DNA of 64,000 nt, from positions 372,001-436,000 of the forward strand of contig NZ_VCRO01000002.1 in NCBI RefSeq assembly GCF_006007885.1, written 5' to 3'. This document shows, piece by piece, positions 1 to 8,176 of this stretch. Every line of letters begins with the position of its first letter. The first letter of the stretch is position 1. The position numbers were made by a program, and so were the translations under genes. Source of the DNA: Alteribacter natronophilus (GTDB lineage: Bacteria > Bacillota > Bacilli > Bacillales > Salisediminibacteriaceae). The notes below the pieces were generated by a model. That model worked only from the letters and a program-made list of their open reading frames with translations. It did no database searches and was not told the origin of the DNA.

Positions 1-1095
1 GCTTTCATGAACCTTGGTCCAAATGTGTGGGCTGAGGTAAGAACCGTCCTTCAGGACCTTCTGAGGGAGGATAACCCTGAAATTCGTGATCAAGCCGATC
101 TTCGTGATTCATTGTTTTCCAGGCAGAGCGGGGTGGATATGCTTATGCCAGTCGAAATCAGGGATTATACTGACTTTTACGCTTCCGAGCAGCATGCCAC
201 AAATGTGGGGACGATGTTTCGGGGCCGGGAAAATGCCCTGATGCCTAACTGGAAGCACCTGCCTGTCGGCTATCATGGACGTGCCAGCTCGATTATCGTA
301 AGCGGCACTGAAATTAAGCGGCCGCTTGGACAGAGAAAGACTGAAGGTGACCAGCCTGAATTCGGACCATCCATGCGCTTGGATTTTGAGCTTGAGATGG
401 GGCTTGTGATCGGTCATGGAAATGAATCAGGCTCCAGAATCCCTGTAGAAGAAGCGGAAGAGCATATTTTCGGTCTTGTTCTTGTCAATGACTGGAGTGC
501 CCGCGATATACAGGCTTGGGAATATCAGCCGCTTGGACCTTTCCTGTCTAAAAGCTTTGCCACCTCTATCTCACCGTGGATTGTCCCGATGGCAGCTCTT
601 GAGCCCTTCCGGACAGCCGGGCCAAAACAGGATCCTGAACCGCTTCCCTATCTAAAAGGGAGTGGAGATCAGACATTTGATATTCATCTTGAGGCGCACT
701 TGAAAATACCGGGGCTCAGTGAGCCGGTAGTTGTGACAGAAACCAATTTCAGGACTTTGTACTGGAGCATGGCGCAGCAGATTGCTCACCACACAGTAAA
801 TGGCTGTAATCTTAACGCTGGTGATCTCCTTGCTTCCGGCACGATAAGCGGGGACGAGAAGACATCCAGGGGCTGCATGCTTGAACGCACGTGGAGAGGG
901 GAGGAGCCTCTGCAGCTCCCAAATGGAGAGAAGCGAGTATGGCTTGAAGACGGAGATGAGCTCAGATTAACCGGGTGGTGCCAGGCAGACGGCTATCGAG
1001 TAGGTTTTGGCCAGGTGAACTCACGAATTCTCCCCACCCAGGTTGAAGAGACCAAAGGAGGAAGCCGAGATGCCGTTTTATCAGAAAAGGGGTAG
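1..1095 (+). CDS. fumarylacetoacetase, 5'-truncated by window edge
   Basis: Cleaves fumarylacetoacetate to fumarate and acetoacetate, the last step of tyrosine/homogentisate breakdown in the cytoplasm. The frame is open back to base 1, and only about 362 of the family's usual 415-420 residues are present, so the N-terminal domain is cut by the window, not by mutation. Family signatures are visible: the FELEMG segment with metal-ligand acids and the VNDWSARDIQAWEY...GPFLSKSF stretch of the FAH fold, then a conserved C-terminal TISG...SRGCMLE block. The stop lies 26 bases inside the next gene (homogentisate dioxygenase), which implies translational coupling in one operon. The family assignment is secure; the true start lies outside the window. 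Confidence 0.93.
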   Translation, partial: AFMNLGPNVWAEVRTVLQDLLREDNPEIRDQADLRDSLFSRQSGVDMLMPVEIRDYTDFYASEQHATNVGTMFRGRENALMPNWKHLPVGYHGRASSIIVSGTEIKRPLGQRKTEGDQPEFGPSMRLDFELEMGLVIGHGNESGSRIPVEEAEEHIFGLVLVNDWSARDIQAWEYQPLGPFLSKSFATSISPWIVPMAALEPFRTAGPKQDPEPLPYLKGSGDQTFDIHLEAHLKIPGLSEPVVVTETNFRTLYWSMAQQIAHHTVNGCNLNAGDLLASGTISGDEKTSRGCMLERTWRGEEPLQLPNGEKRVWLEDGDELRLTGWCQADGYRVGFGQVNSRILPTQVEETKGGSRDAVLSEKG

Positions 1096-2224
1096 GATAC
1101 CGAAAAAGCGTCACACGATGTTTAAAAAGGAAGACGGCAGTCTTTACCGGGAACAGGTTATGGGAACCAAAGGGTTTTCAGGAATGCAGTCAATTCTGTA
1201 CCACCATAACATGCCAACAGCTATGACTGAATCAAAGTTGTTGAAAAGCTGCCGGATTGAATTCGAAGAACAGGAAGGCCTGGTACCACGCCACTTTCAT
1301 ACAAGTGAATATAGAAAATCCAGTGACGCAGTGGAGGGAAGGCATTTTATCCTTGGCAATGACGACCTGGTTATGGGTGTGGTAAATCCGACCGAAGCGA
1401 TGAACTATTATTACAGAAATGGGGACGGAGATGAGCTGCTCTTTGTCCATAACGGCACAGGAAAAGTGGAAACCATGTTCGGTACACTCTATTACCGGCC
1501 CGGGGATTATGTAGTAATTCCGATAGGAACGATTTACCGTGTTATTCCTGATGAAAGTGAATCAAAGTTTCTCGTAGTAGAGACGAACAGCTGGATCACG
1601 ACCCCGAAGAGGTACCGTAATCCTCACGGGCAACTACTGGAGCACAGCCCTTTCTGTGAACGCGACTTTAAAGGCCCTGAAAAGCTGGAAACCTACGATG
1701 AAAAAGGGGAATTCGAGGTCCGTACAAAGTCAAGGGGCTATCTCCATCAGCATATGTTTGGTCATAATCCACTTGATGTGGTCGGCTGGGATGGTTACTT
1801 GTATCCTTATATCTTTAACGTGGAGGATTTCGAACCGATTACAGGCAGGGTTCATATGCCTCCTCCAATTCATCAGACGTTTGAGGGGCATAATTTTGTA
1901 GTCTGTTCGTTTGTACCTCGAATGTACGACTACCATCCGGAAGCAATACCGGCTCCGTACTATCACAGCAATGTGGACAGTGACGAAGTTCTATATTACG
2001 TGGAAGGTAATTTCATGAGCCGGAAAGGGGTCAGCGAGGCATCCATTACCCTTCACCCGTCAGGCATCCCCCATGGTCCTCACCCTGGAAAAGTGGAAGG
2101 AAGCATTGGAAAAAAAGAAACAGCCGAACTTGCAGTGATGCTCGATACATTTCGACCGCTTAAAGTAGTCAAACATGCAAAAGCGATGGAGGATCCGGAT
2201 TACAAATACAGCTGGATCGAGTAA
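1070..2224 (+). CDS. hmgA: homogentisate 1,2-dioxygenase
   Basis: Fe(II) dioxygenase that opens homogentisate to maleylacetoacetate, upstream of fumarylacetoacetase in tyrosine catabolism. I place the start at ATG 1070 because AAAGGAGG at 1054-1061 is correctly spaced from it; an upstream in-frame ATG at 1043 has no such site. The product is 384 residues, with a cupin core. The C-terminal part holds HMPPPIHQTFEGHNFVVCSF and then PYYHSNVDSDEVLYYVEGNF, which carries the His and Glu expected as iron ligands, followed by HPSGIPHGPHPG with further His residues. The length fits the shorter bacterial homogentisate dioxygenases. It overlaps the preceding gene by 26 bases. No terminator is visible before the downstream TRAP genes, so these may be co-transcribed. 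Confidence 0.9.
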   Translation: MPFYQKRGRIPKKRHTMFKKEDGSLYREQVMGTKGFSGMQSILYHHNMPTAMTESKLLKSCRIEFEEQEGLVPRHFHTSEYRKSSDAVEGRHFILGNDDLVMGVVNPTEAMNYYYRNGDGDELLFVHNGTGKVETMFGTLYYRPGDYVVIPIGTIYRVIPDESESKFLVVETNSWITTPKRYRNPHGQLLEHSPFCERDFKGPEKLETYDEKGEFEVRTKSRGYLHQHMFGHNPLDVVGWDGYLYPYIFNVEDFEPITGRVHMPPPIHQTFEGHNFVVCSFVPRMYDYHPEAIPAPYYHSNVDSDEVLYYVEGNFMSRKGVSEASITLHPSGIPHGPHPGKVEGSIGKKETAELAVMLDTFRPLKVVKHAKAMEDPDYKYSWIE

Positions 2225-2360
2225 CAGATTCAAGAAAGGGTTATTACATGGAGACTTGTACAAAGATTTTTGTTTAAGACTCCAGAGGGTAAGCTGCAGG
2301 AACTGACCATTGCTGGATAGATTTAGACTGTATTCAAGCTTTCGGAAGGGGAGTTGACGA

Positions 2361-3422
2361 ATGAATTACGGATGGAAAAAAAGTATTTGCGCGACTGGTG
2401 CTGCAGCAATTGGAGGGATACTGCTGGCAGGGTGTAATGGTGAAACCTCGGGGGAAGCTGGTGGGGGTGAGGGAGGAACGCATGAACTGACGATTTCCCA
2501 CTTCCTCCCAAGTCATCATCTTGTACACGATGAAATTCTTGCAGATTTTACAGCTGAACTCGAGGAGCAGACTGACGGCCGGATTACATCGGAAATCTAC
2601 TCTGCCGGAGCTCTTGGAGAACCTGGTTCACAGTACGACATGGCGGTTACTGGGACAGCGGATCTTGCCATCAGTGTTCACGGATTTACGCCGGGGAGAT
2701 TTCCCCTGGTATCCATCGTCGAGTTACCTTTTCTGACTGAATCAGCTGAAAATGGTTCTCAGATCATACAGAAACTTTACGAGGAATTCGATGAATTTCA
2801 GGATGAACATGAGGACACTACGCCGTTATGGTTGTTTACAGCAGAGCCCGCCCAATTTATCAGTGCGGAGCACCGAATTGAAACACCGGAAGATTTAAAT
2901 GGTCTGCGCGTCAGATCACCGTCTCCCCTGGCCACTGATATCATTGAGGCGCTTGGAGGTACACCGGTATCCATGCCGATGGGAGAAGTTTACGAGTCAC
3001 TGCAGCGTGGTGTTGTAGATGCAGCGATGGTTCCTTTTTCGGCTGTGTACGACTATAACTTTTATGATGTGATTGACTATATTACAGTTGGTCATTTCTC
3101 AATGACACCGTTTTTCTCCACGATGAATACAACAACGTATGAGAGCCTGTCCGATTCGGATCAAGAACTGATTGATTCCATTTCTGGTGGGGAAATGGCT
3201 GCGAAATCAGGAGAGGTTTTTGACCGTACCGGTGATATCGCCATTGATTCCTCGGAAGAGGCAGGAATTACTTTTATTCATTTGGATGAAGAAGGAATGG
3301 CACCTTGGGAAGAAGCACTGGATCCGATCGTGGAACAATGGATTGCCAGTATGGAAGAGCAGGGTTATCCGGGCAGAGAGATTTATGAACGAGCTCTTGA
3401 GCTGGGAGAAGAACTAAACTAG
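2361..3422 (+). CDS. TRAP transporter solute receptor, DctP family lipoprotein
   Basis: Extracytoplasmic receptor that captures an organic acid for the DctQM permease encoded next. Residues 1-25 form a lipoprotein signal peptide ending in the lipobox LLAGC (Cys25), followed by a Gly/Glu-rich linker. The mature part has the DctP pattern: SAGALGEPGSQYDMAVTGTADLAI, then RIETPEDLNGLRVRSPSP, where the family's substrate-binding Arg is expected. A GGAAGGGGAG site precedes ATG 2361. The gene sits 136 bases after homogentisate dioxygenase, so an aromatic acid or related carboxylate of the tyrosine pathway is a plausible ligand; that is inference from position only. DctQ follows after 7 bases. Confidence 0.9.
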   Translation: MNYGWKKSICATGAAAIGGILLAGCNGETSGEAGGGEGGTHELTISHFLPSHHLVHDEILADFTAELEEQTDGRITSEIYSAGALGEPGSQYDMAVTGTADLAISVHGFTPGRFPLVSIVELPFLTESAENGSQIIQKLYEEFDEFQDEHEDTTPLWLFTAEPAQFISAEHRIETPEDLNGLRVRSPSPLATDIIEALGGTPVSMPMGEVYESLQRGVVDAAMVPFSAVYDYNFYDVIDYITVGHFSMTPFFSTMNTTTYESLSDSDQELIDSISGGEMAAKSGEVFDRTGDIAIDSSEEAGITFIHLDEEGMAPWEEALDPIVEQWIASMEEQGYPGREIYERALELGEELN

Positions 3423-3429
3423 AGAAGAA

Positions 3430-3930
3430 GTGATGCAAATGTTTGAAAAGGTGATACATGAATTCAGTAAAGGTCTTCATCTGGTCTCCCAGGTCATTCT
3501 GCTCGGGATGATGTTTATTGTAACTTTCGATGTGATTGGACGGGCCTTTTTCTCCCAACCGATCCGAGGCACCTTTGAGCTGACTGAGCTGGGCCTGGCT
3601 CTGGTTGTGTTTTTCAGCTTAAGTTATACCGAACTGTCAAAAGAGCATATATCCATTGACTTTATCATGGAGAAATTTCCGCAGTCTGTTCAGTACTATT
3701 TTAATATCGTAATTAACTTTTTAGTTATGGCATTAATGGGTCTGGTGGCCTGGCAGCTATGGGAAAACTCCAGGCGTCTGATGAACGCAAACGCCACTAC
3801 AGGGGATCTGCGCCTTCCGATTTACATCTTTCTGATGCTGGCTGTTGTCGGGACGATTGCTTTTATGCTTACAGCACTTTTAAACGTGGTTCGGTCAATT
3901 CAAAAGGTGGGTAAAAGTCATGAGTCCTGA
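3430..3930 (+). CDS. TRAP transporter small permease, DctQ family
   Basis: Small membrane subunit of the TRAP transporter, which pairs with DctM in the cytoplasmic membrane. The product is about 166 residues with four hydrophobic segments, near residues 15-35, 47-70, 90-115 and 130-155 (VILLGMMFIVTFDVIGRAFF, ELGLALVVFFSLSYTEL, FNIVINFLVMALMGLVAWQLW, IYIFLMLAVVGTIAFML). The FDVIGRAFF and ELTELGLALVVFF stretches are typical of DctQ. The start is uncertain: GTG 3430, ATG 3433 and ATG 3439 all follow a weak AGAAGAAG site, and 3439 has the best spacing. It overlaps the next gene by 11 bases. Confidence 0.88.
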   Translation: MMQMFEKVIHEFSKGLHLVSQVILLGMMFIVTFDVIGRAFFSQPIRGTFELTELGLALVVFFSLSYTELSKEHISIDFIMEKFPQSVQYYFNIVINFLVMALMGLVAWQLWENSRRLMNANATTGDLRLPIYIFLMLAVVGTIAFMLTALLNVVRSIQKVGKSHES

Positions 3931-5227
3931 AATGATTGGTATTGCAGGAATTGCAGCATTGTTCATTCTTATTCTCCTTAAGGTGCCAGTGGCCATTTCA
4001 CTGCTCCTGGTTGGTCTTGTAGGGTATGCATGGATTCGAAACTGGAATGTAGGTCTTACACAACTCGGGACAGGGACATTCGATACTGCGAGTTCTTACT
4101 CTCTCAGTGTCATTCCCCTTTTTATTCTCATGGGAATGATTTTATCCTACAGTGGAATGGGAAGGGATTTGTACCGTGCTGTAGATACTTGGATTGGTCA
4201 CATACGCGGAGGGTTGGCCATTGCTACTATTGGGACGAGCGCCATCTTTTCTGCCATTTCCGGTTCTGTAAACGCTACCACTGCTACAATGGCAAAGATT
4301 ACCCTGCCTGAAATGGAAAAATACAAGTATCATCCCAGTTTATCCACTGCCTGTGTAGCTGCAGGGGGCACATTAGGGATTCTAGTACCGCCAAGTGTCA
4401 TCCTGATTCTGTATGGAATTCTAACTTCCGAACCCATAGGTGAGCTCCTAATTGCGGGTATTGTGCCAGGAATTATCCAGATGCTCATTTTTATCGTGAC
4501 AATCTACTTTCTTGTAAAGCGCAACCCTGAATTGGCACCCGCAGGAACCATGAAATCATCAGTAAAGGAAAAAACATCTTCTCTGTTAAGTGTGATGCCG
4601 TTTTTCCTGTTGTTTTCAATCAGTATCGGCGGGATCTATTTCGGGATATTCACAGCAACTGAAGCAGCAGCAGTAGGGGCGTTTGGATCTCTGATTTTTG
4701 CGGTGCTGTTTAAGGGGATAAGCAGGAAAAAGCTGATGGCTTCCATTGACGAGACTGTAAGACTGACAGCGATGATTTTCCTGATTCTGATCGGTGCAAC
4801 TATCTTCAGCCAGTTTCTCTCGATAAGCCGTATCCCGGTGGGGGTAACCAATTATGTTAGCGGCATGGACGTAAATCCTTACATCATTCTGATTCTGATT
4901 CTTTTAGTCTTTCTTCTTCTCGGACTCTTCATTGAAGGAATCTCTATTCTTATTCTCACCATACCAATAGTTTATCCTCTCGTTATCGGACTGGGATTTG
5001 ACGGTGTATGGTTCGGTGTCATCATGGTTATGGTAATCAACATCGGGCTGCTCACGCCGCCTCTGGGAGTCAGTATTTTCGTTATAAAAGGGGTCGCGAA
5101 GAACATCCCAATTCAAACTATCTTTAGAGGTGTAACACCGATGGTTATCGCTATGGCCCTTTGTACCGCTATTCTCATCGCATTTCCGCAGCTGGTTACA
5201 TTCCTCCCGGGTTATATGAGGAATTAA
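3920..5227 (+). CDS. TRAP transporter large permease, DctM family
   Basis: Twelve-helix secondary transporter subunit that drives uptake of the receptor-bound organic acid with the sodium or proton gradient. The product is 435 residues, almost entirely hydrophobic helices. The family signature is clear: GSVNATTATMAKITLPEM, then CVAAGGTLGILVPPSVILILYG, and near the C-terminus LTPPLGVSIFVIKGVA. Its ATG lies inside dctQ and follows AAGGTGGG at the usual distance, so translation of the two permease subunits is coupled. It is the last gene of this rightward unit. A short GCCTCC/GGAGGC hairpin lies at 5239-5256, and the minus-strand terminator at 5283-5312 comes next. Confidence 0.93.
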   Translation: MSPEMIGIAGIAALFILILLKVPVAISLLLVGLVGYAWIRNWNVGLTQLGTGTFDTASSYSLSVIPLFILMGMILSYSGMGRDLYRAVDTWIGHIRGGLAIATIGTSAIFSAISGSVNATTATMAKITLPEMEKYKYHPSLSTACVAAGGTLGILVPPSVILILYGILTSEPIGELLIAGIVPGIIQMLIFIVTIYFLVKRNPELAPAGTMKSSVKEKTSSLLSVMPFFLLFSISIGGIYFGIFTATEAAAVGAFGSLIFAVLFKGISRKKLMASIDETVRLTAMIFLILIGATIFSQFLSISRIPVGVTNYVSGMDVNPYIILILILLVFLLLGLFIEGISILILTIPIVYPLVIGLGFDGVWFGVIMVMVINIGLLTPPLGVSIFVIKGVAKNIPIQTIFRGVTPMVIAMALCTAILIAFPQLVTFLPGYMRN

Positions 5228-5282
5228 CTGACAGTGGTGCCTCCGCTAAGGGAGGCTAGCAGAATAAGAGCATTTGCGATAA

Positions 5283-5312
5283 AACGGCAGGAGCATGGAT
5301 GTTCCTGCCGTT
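5283..5312 (-). terminator. intrinsic terminator of the minus-strand lipoprotein gene
   Basis: A perfect 10-bp stem (AACGGCAGGA with TCCTGCCGTT) and a 10-base loop. Read on the minus strand it is followed by TTAT, giving a U-rich tail downstream of the lipoprotein gene that ends at 5394. In the plus direction it may also help end the TRAP operon, but the T-run there is poor. Confidence 0.7.
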
Positions 5313-5393
5313 ACTTTGTGTGAATGAAAGTTTTTTAACTAAGAACTTTATGGTTGCTCGGTAAAGGAGGGGCGTGTTCTGGCTTACCCTCTG

Positions 5394-6092
5394 TTAATTA
5401 TCAGTACGCGTAAACGTCTCCAGTACCTCCGGCAGCTCGTCATACATCATATCCTGAAGCTCTGCCAGATACCTTTCATTTTCTGGCTCCATCAAGTCCT
5501 CCCCGGGCTCCCCGGCAAGGGTATAGGCAAAAATGTAGTCATCGGAAGACTCGAGATGAACCCACGGTGATCCTTCCAGATAATCTACTCCCTTTTCAGA
5601 GGAGAGAACAATGATGGAAAAGAAGTACTGTTCGATCTCTTCTTCCGGTACATAGCTCACATTCAGTGCTCCTTCAATCTGCTCTGAAAACGGTTCTTCA
5701 TCGTATTCGATGATCCCTTCCCAGTCATCGGGAAAAGTAATGGAATACCCGAATTCACTGTTGGTATATGTAAGGGCATCTTCACTTTCAGAACTGTCCT
5801 CAACCTTTTCCGTATCCGACTCGGCATCTGTCTCCGATTCTGAGTCTCCTTCTGACTGCTCCTCTTCTTCGACTGCCTCATCACTGTTATCGAGATCGTC
5901 ATCTTCCCCTGGATCGGTTGTTTCCTCTGGATCGCTATCCACTGTTTCCTCGTTTTGTTCCGCAGCTTCATGGTCTTCTTCGGTGTCTCCTCCAGCGGGC
6001 TCCGTGCCGGTCTGTTCATTCACCTCTCCGCAGCCGGATAGGGTAATTGCCGATCCGAGAATGACTGAAAGTAAAGTCTGTTTTCTTTTCAT
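5394..6092 (-). CDS. acidic lipoprotein of unknown function
   Basis: Predicted lipoprotein of 232 residues. The signal peptide ends in TLSGC (Cys21) and is followed by about 90 residues made almost wholly of Glu, Asp, Ser and Thr. This looks like an extended, highly charged spacer through the wall, as is common in haloalkaliphiles. The C-terminal 120 residues (from YTNSEFGYSITFPDDWEG) resemble the small secreted beta-fold domains that begin with 'fGysi.yPddW', as in PsbP-like or uncharacterised lipoprotein families. A strong AGGAGG site lies 7 bases before the start on the minus strand. The gene is monocistronic, with its own terminator at 5283-5312. No specific function can be given. Confidence 0.75.
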   Translation of the reverse strand: MKRKQTLLSVILGSAITLSGCGEVNEQTGTEPAGGDTEEDHEAAEQNEETVDSDPEETTDPGEDDDLDNSDEAVEEEEQSEGDSESETDAESDTEKVEDSSESEDALTYTNSEFGYSITFPDDWEGIIEYDEEPFSEQIEGALNVSYVPEEEIEQYFFSIIVLSSEKGVDYLEGSPWVHLESSDDYIFAYTLAGEPGEDLMEPENERYLAELQDMMYDELPEVLETFTRTDN

Positions 6093-6340
6093 CTGGATGC
6101 CTCCTGAAATGGATAATATTACTTAATAGTTTAGCACGTGTAAGGAGCGGAAAAGCCCGGATCGTATGAAATTATCTCAAAGTGGTGTCAAAAATAAAGT
6201 GCATTTTTTTAAACTGCCGCGCTGAGATGATTTCGTGGATTCATTGTGACAACTGGATAAGGGGACTGGGAAGCTGCCAAATGCCCACATATGAAAATTT
6301 ACCCTATTCGCAATTTTTATCTGAAATTTTAAAAACACTG

Positions 6341-6389
6341 TTGAAAGGGCTTACAAAATACTTTACAATCAAATTATTGAAACGTTTCA
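6341..6389 (+). promoter_or_regulatory. sigma-A promoter with LacI-type operator at +1 (beta-1,2-glucan locus)
   Basis: TTGAAA (6341-6346), a 17-base spacer and TACAAT (6364-6369) make a good vegetative promoter. The perfect palindrome TGAAACGTTTCA (6378-6389) covers the expected start site, so a bound repressor would block initiation. The same palindrome recurs at 8143-8154. The obvious candidate ligand is the LacI regulator encoded at 17272-18258. Confidence 0.75.
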
Positions 6390-6445
6390 CCTGTATGGTG
6401 ACACTGAATTCACTACTTAACTGTAGCTAAACACACTATTTTAGA

Positions 6446-6455
6446 GAAACGTTTC
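6446..6455. promoter_or_regulatory. second LacI-type operator in the GH144 leader
   Basis: GAAACGTTTC, the 10-bp core of the flanking operators, lies 67 bases downstream of the first site. It could act as an auxiliary operator for looping or as a roadblock. No convincing promoter overlaps it. Confidence 0.6.
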
Positions 6456-6676
6456 AACTCGATCTACCTTTAAGTCTTTTTCCCGGTGTGGAAATCTTTC
6501 AGAAAATACATATGTCGTCCGCGGTTTTTGGGCCCACCGGGTATGGCTGTTTAATAGTTTCATAATGTTGGGGAGGTGATTGCTGGAGCTGCCGGCGTCA
6601 TGTAAGCAGAATGGTGACTTGCAACTTTCTACTTGTCATGTAACAAAAACCTTAGACGAAAGGGCGTTGATGTCTA

Positions 6677-8035
6677 ATGAAAAAGTTATTCAGCATCATG
6701 TTAACTGCAATACTCGTTTTTGCCTTTTTACCATCCACTCAGCATGCCCAGCCTCCCCATGAAGGGAATCCGCCTGGACAGAATGTTGCTCTGGACAAGC
6801 AGCTGAACGCAATTGCCAAGCAGACCTACAAGTATTTTGAGGATTTTACCGATGAGGAAACGGGTCTTACCTATGATATTGTCCGCCTGGATGAAGGCGA
6901 AGAAGGCAAACATACATCACCTACCAATATCGGTCTTTATATGATGAGTGTGATCTCAGCTGAAGAGATGGGCTTTATTGACGAAGAGGAAGCTGTTGAA
7001 AAAATCAGCAGAACGATCAGCAGCCTTCAGGAGATGGAAACATGGAACGGACTATACTACAACTGGTACTATACGGACGATGCGAGCCTCATGACTGACT
7101 GGGGTCAGTTTATCTCCCAGGTGGATAACGGCTGGCTCACAGCAGGGCTGGTCGTCGTGGCAGAAGCCTACGAAGAGCTTGAGGAAGATGCCCTTGCTCT
7201 TGCAGAGGGGATGGATTATTCCACTCTTTTCGATTTTGACGAGAACCTGTTTCGCGGAGGCTACGATGTTGAGACAGACAGCCTGACCGATCATCATTAC
7301 GGCACATTTTACTCGGAAACAAGAATGACAAGTTATCTTGCGATTGGAAAAGGCGATGTTCCTTCCGATCACTGGTGGAACATGTACCGCACATTCCCGC
7401 CTGAATGGGACTGGCAGAGTCAGATCCCAGAAGGGTATGAAGTGGAATACGACGGGGTATCCTTTTTCCAGGGACATTACGAACACAACGATATTAAATA
7501 TGTGCCGAGCTGGGGCGGAAGCATGTTTGAAGCCTTAATGCCGGGACTGGTTATCAATGAAAAAGAGCTCGGAACAGACGGCCTTGGTCTGAACAATGAA
7601 CGGCATGTAGAACTGCAGATCGCTCACGCTGAAGAAGAAGGGTACCCTGTCTGGGGATTCTCTCCGGCAGCGATCCCTGGTGACTATCAGGAATTCGGTG
7701 TGCCGGCCGGCGGCATGGAAGGCTATCCTGAAGATGGTACCGTCACACCTCACGCGTCCTTCCTGGCACTCGATTACGCGCCTATGGAAGTGTTTGAAAA
7801 CTTCAGGGAACTTCGCAAGCTGGGCGTTTACGGACCATACGGTTTCTATGACACCGTAAATGTTCACACCGGGGAAGTGACGGAGGCGTATCTTGCCCTC
7901 GACCAGGGTATGATCATGCTTTCCATCGCCAACTATCTTCACGACGGTCTGATCAAGAACTATTTCCATCAGAACGAAATTGGTTCTAACCCTGAGCACC
8001 TGCTTGAAAGAGAAGAGTTTTCCATTAACGAATAA
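6677..8035 (+). CDS. secreted GH144-like endo-beta-1,2-glucanase (glycoamylase-domain protein)
   Basis: Probably cuts extracellular linear or cyclic beta-1,2-glucan into sophoro-oligosaccharides. The product is 452 residues. Residues 1-24 are a secretory signal peptide with no lipobox, followed by a short Pro/Gly stretch (QPPHEGNPPGQ). The rest is the (alpha/alpha)6 'glycoamylase' domain (PF10091), to which GH144 belongs: SQVDNGWLTAGLVVV, PSWGGSMFEALMP, YPVWGFSPAAIPG and GVYGPYGFYDTVN...LALDQGMIMLSIANY. These proteins are often misnamed glucoamylases. The beta-1,2 specificity is inferred from the neighbours, a sophorooligosaccharide phosphorylase locus. The ribosome binding site is weak (AAAGGG 12 bases upstream), although the upstream promoter and operator are strong. 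Confidence 0.85.
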   Translation: MKKLFSIMLTAILVFAFLPSTQHAQPPHEGNPPGQNVALDKQLNAIAKQTYKYFEDFTDEETGLTYDIVRLDEGEEGKHTSPTNIGLYMMSVISAEEMGFIDEEEAVEKISRTISSLQEMETWNGLYYNWYYTDDASLMTDWGQFISQVDNGWLTAGLVVVAEAYEELEEDALALAEGMDYSTLFDFDENLFRGGYDVETDSLTDHHYGTFYSETRMTSYLAIGKGDVPSDHWWNMYRTFPPEWDWQSQIPEGYEVEYDGVSFFQGHYEHNDIKYVPSWGGSMFEALMPGLVINEKELGTDGLGLNNERHVELQIAHAEEEGYPVWGFSPAAIPGDYQEFGVPAGGMEGYPEDGTVTPHASFLALDYAPMEVFENFRELRKLGVYGPYGFYDTVNVHTGEVTEAYLALDQGMIMLSIANYLHDGLIKNYFHQNEIGSNPEHLLEREEFSINE

Positions 8036-8043
8036 TTAATCAG

Positions 8044-8075
8044 GAGGGGCCGGCTGAAGAATGGCCGGCTCCCTC
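8044..8075 (+). terminator. 3' hairpin after the GH144 gene, without U-tract
   Basis: GAGGGGCCGGC pairs with GCCGGCTCCCTC, apart from one bulged T, and a run of A residues follows. Because no T-run follows, it is more likely a 3'-end-stabilising or processing hairpin than an efficient terminator. Confidence 0.45.
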
Positions 8076-8131
8076 AAAAAAAAGATGTCCGCGTGTACCT
8101 ACTCGTACGGTCTTTTAAGTCAATATTTTTT

Positions 8132-8154
8132 TGGTATAAAATTGAAACGTTTCA
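8132..8154 (+). promoter_or_regulatory. extended -10 promoter with LacI-type operator before the ABC receptor gene
   Basis: TG-G-TATAAA (8132-8140) is an extended -10 element with no clear -35. The palindrome TGAAACGTTTCA (8143-8154) begins two bases after it and covers the start site. The promoter/operator layout matches that of the GH144 promoter, so both units should respond to the same regulator. Confidence 0.7.
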
Positions 8155-8176
8155 CTCAACTTTAGGAGGGTTCATG

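Larger units (their letters stand above)
6093..6676. other. 584-base intergenic region: divergent promoters and long leader
   Basis: Holds the upstream region of the minus-strand lipoprotein gene on the left and the regulated promoter of the beta-1,2-glucan locus on the right (6341-6389). A 300-base untranslated leader follows. In the leader, 7-bp arms CCCGGTG (6482-6488) and CACCGGG (6535-6541) could pair at long range, and a strong ribosome-binding-like GGGGAGGTGAT at about 6570-6580 stands before no recognisable gene. The codons after it give only very short or unconvincing frames. Confidence 0.5.

Noticed and set aside
6182-6430. 82-residue frame in the GH144 promoter region
   Set aside because: It contains the -35, -10 and operator of the locus and has no ribosome site.
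6580-6762. 60-residue frame after the strong GGGGAGGTGAT, overlapping the GH144 start
   Set aside because: Runs out of frame into the signal peptide of the GH144-like protein and has no sensible protein pattern. The ribosome-like site is reported as an observation instead.
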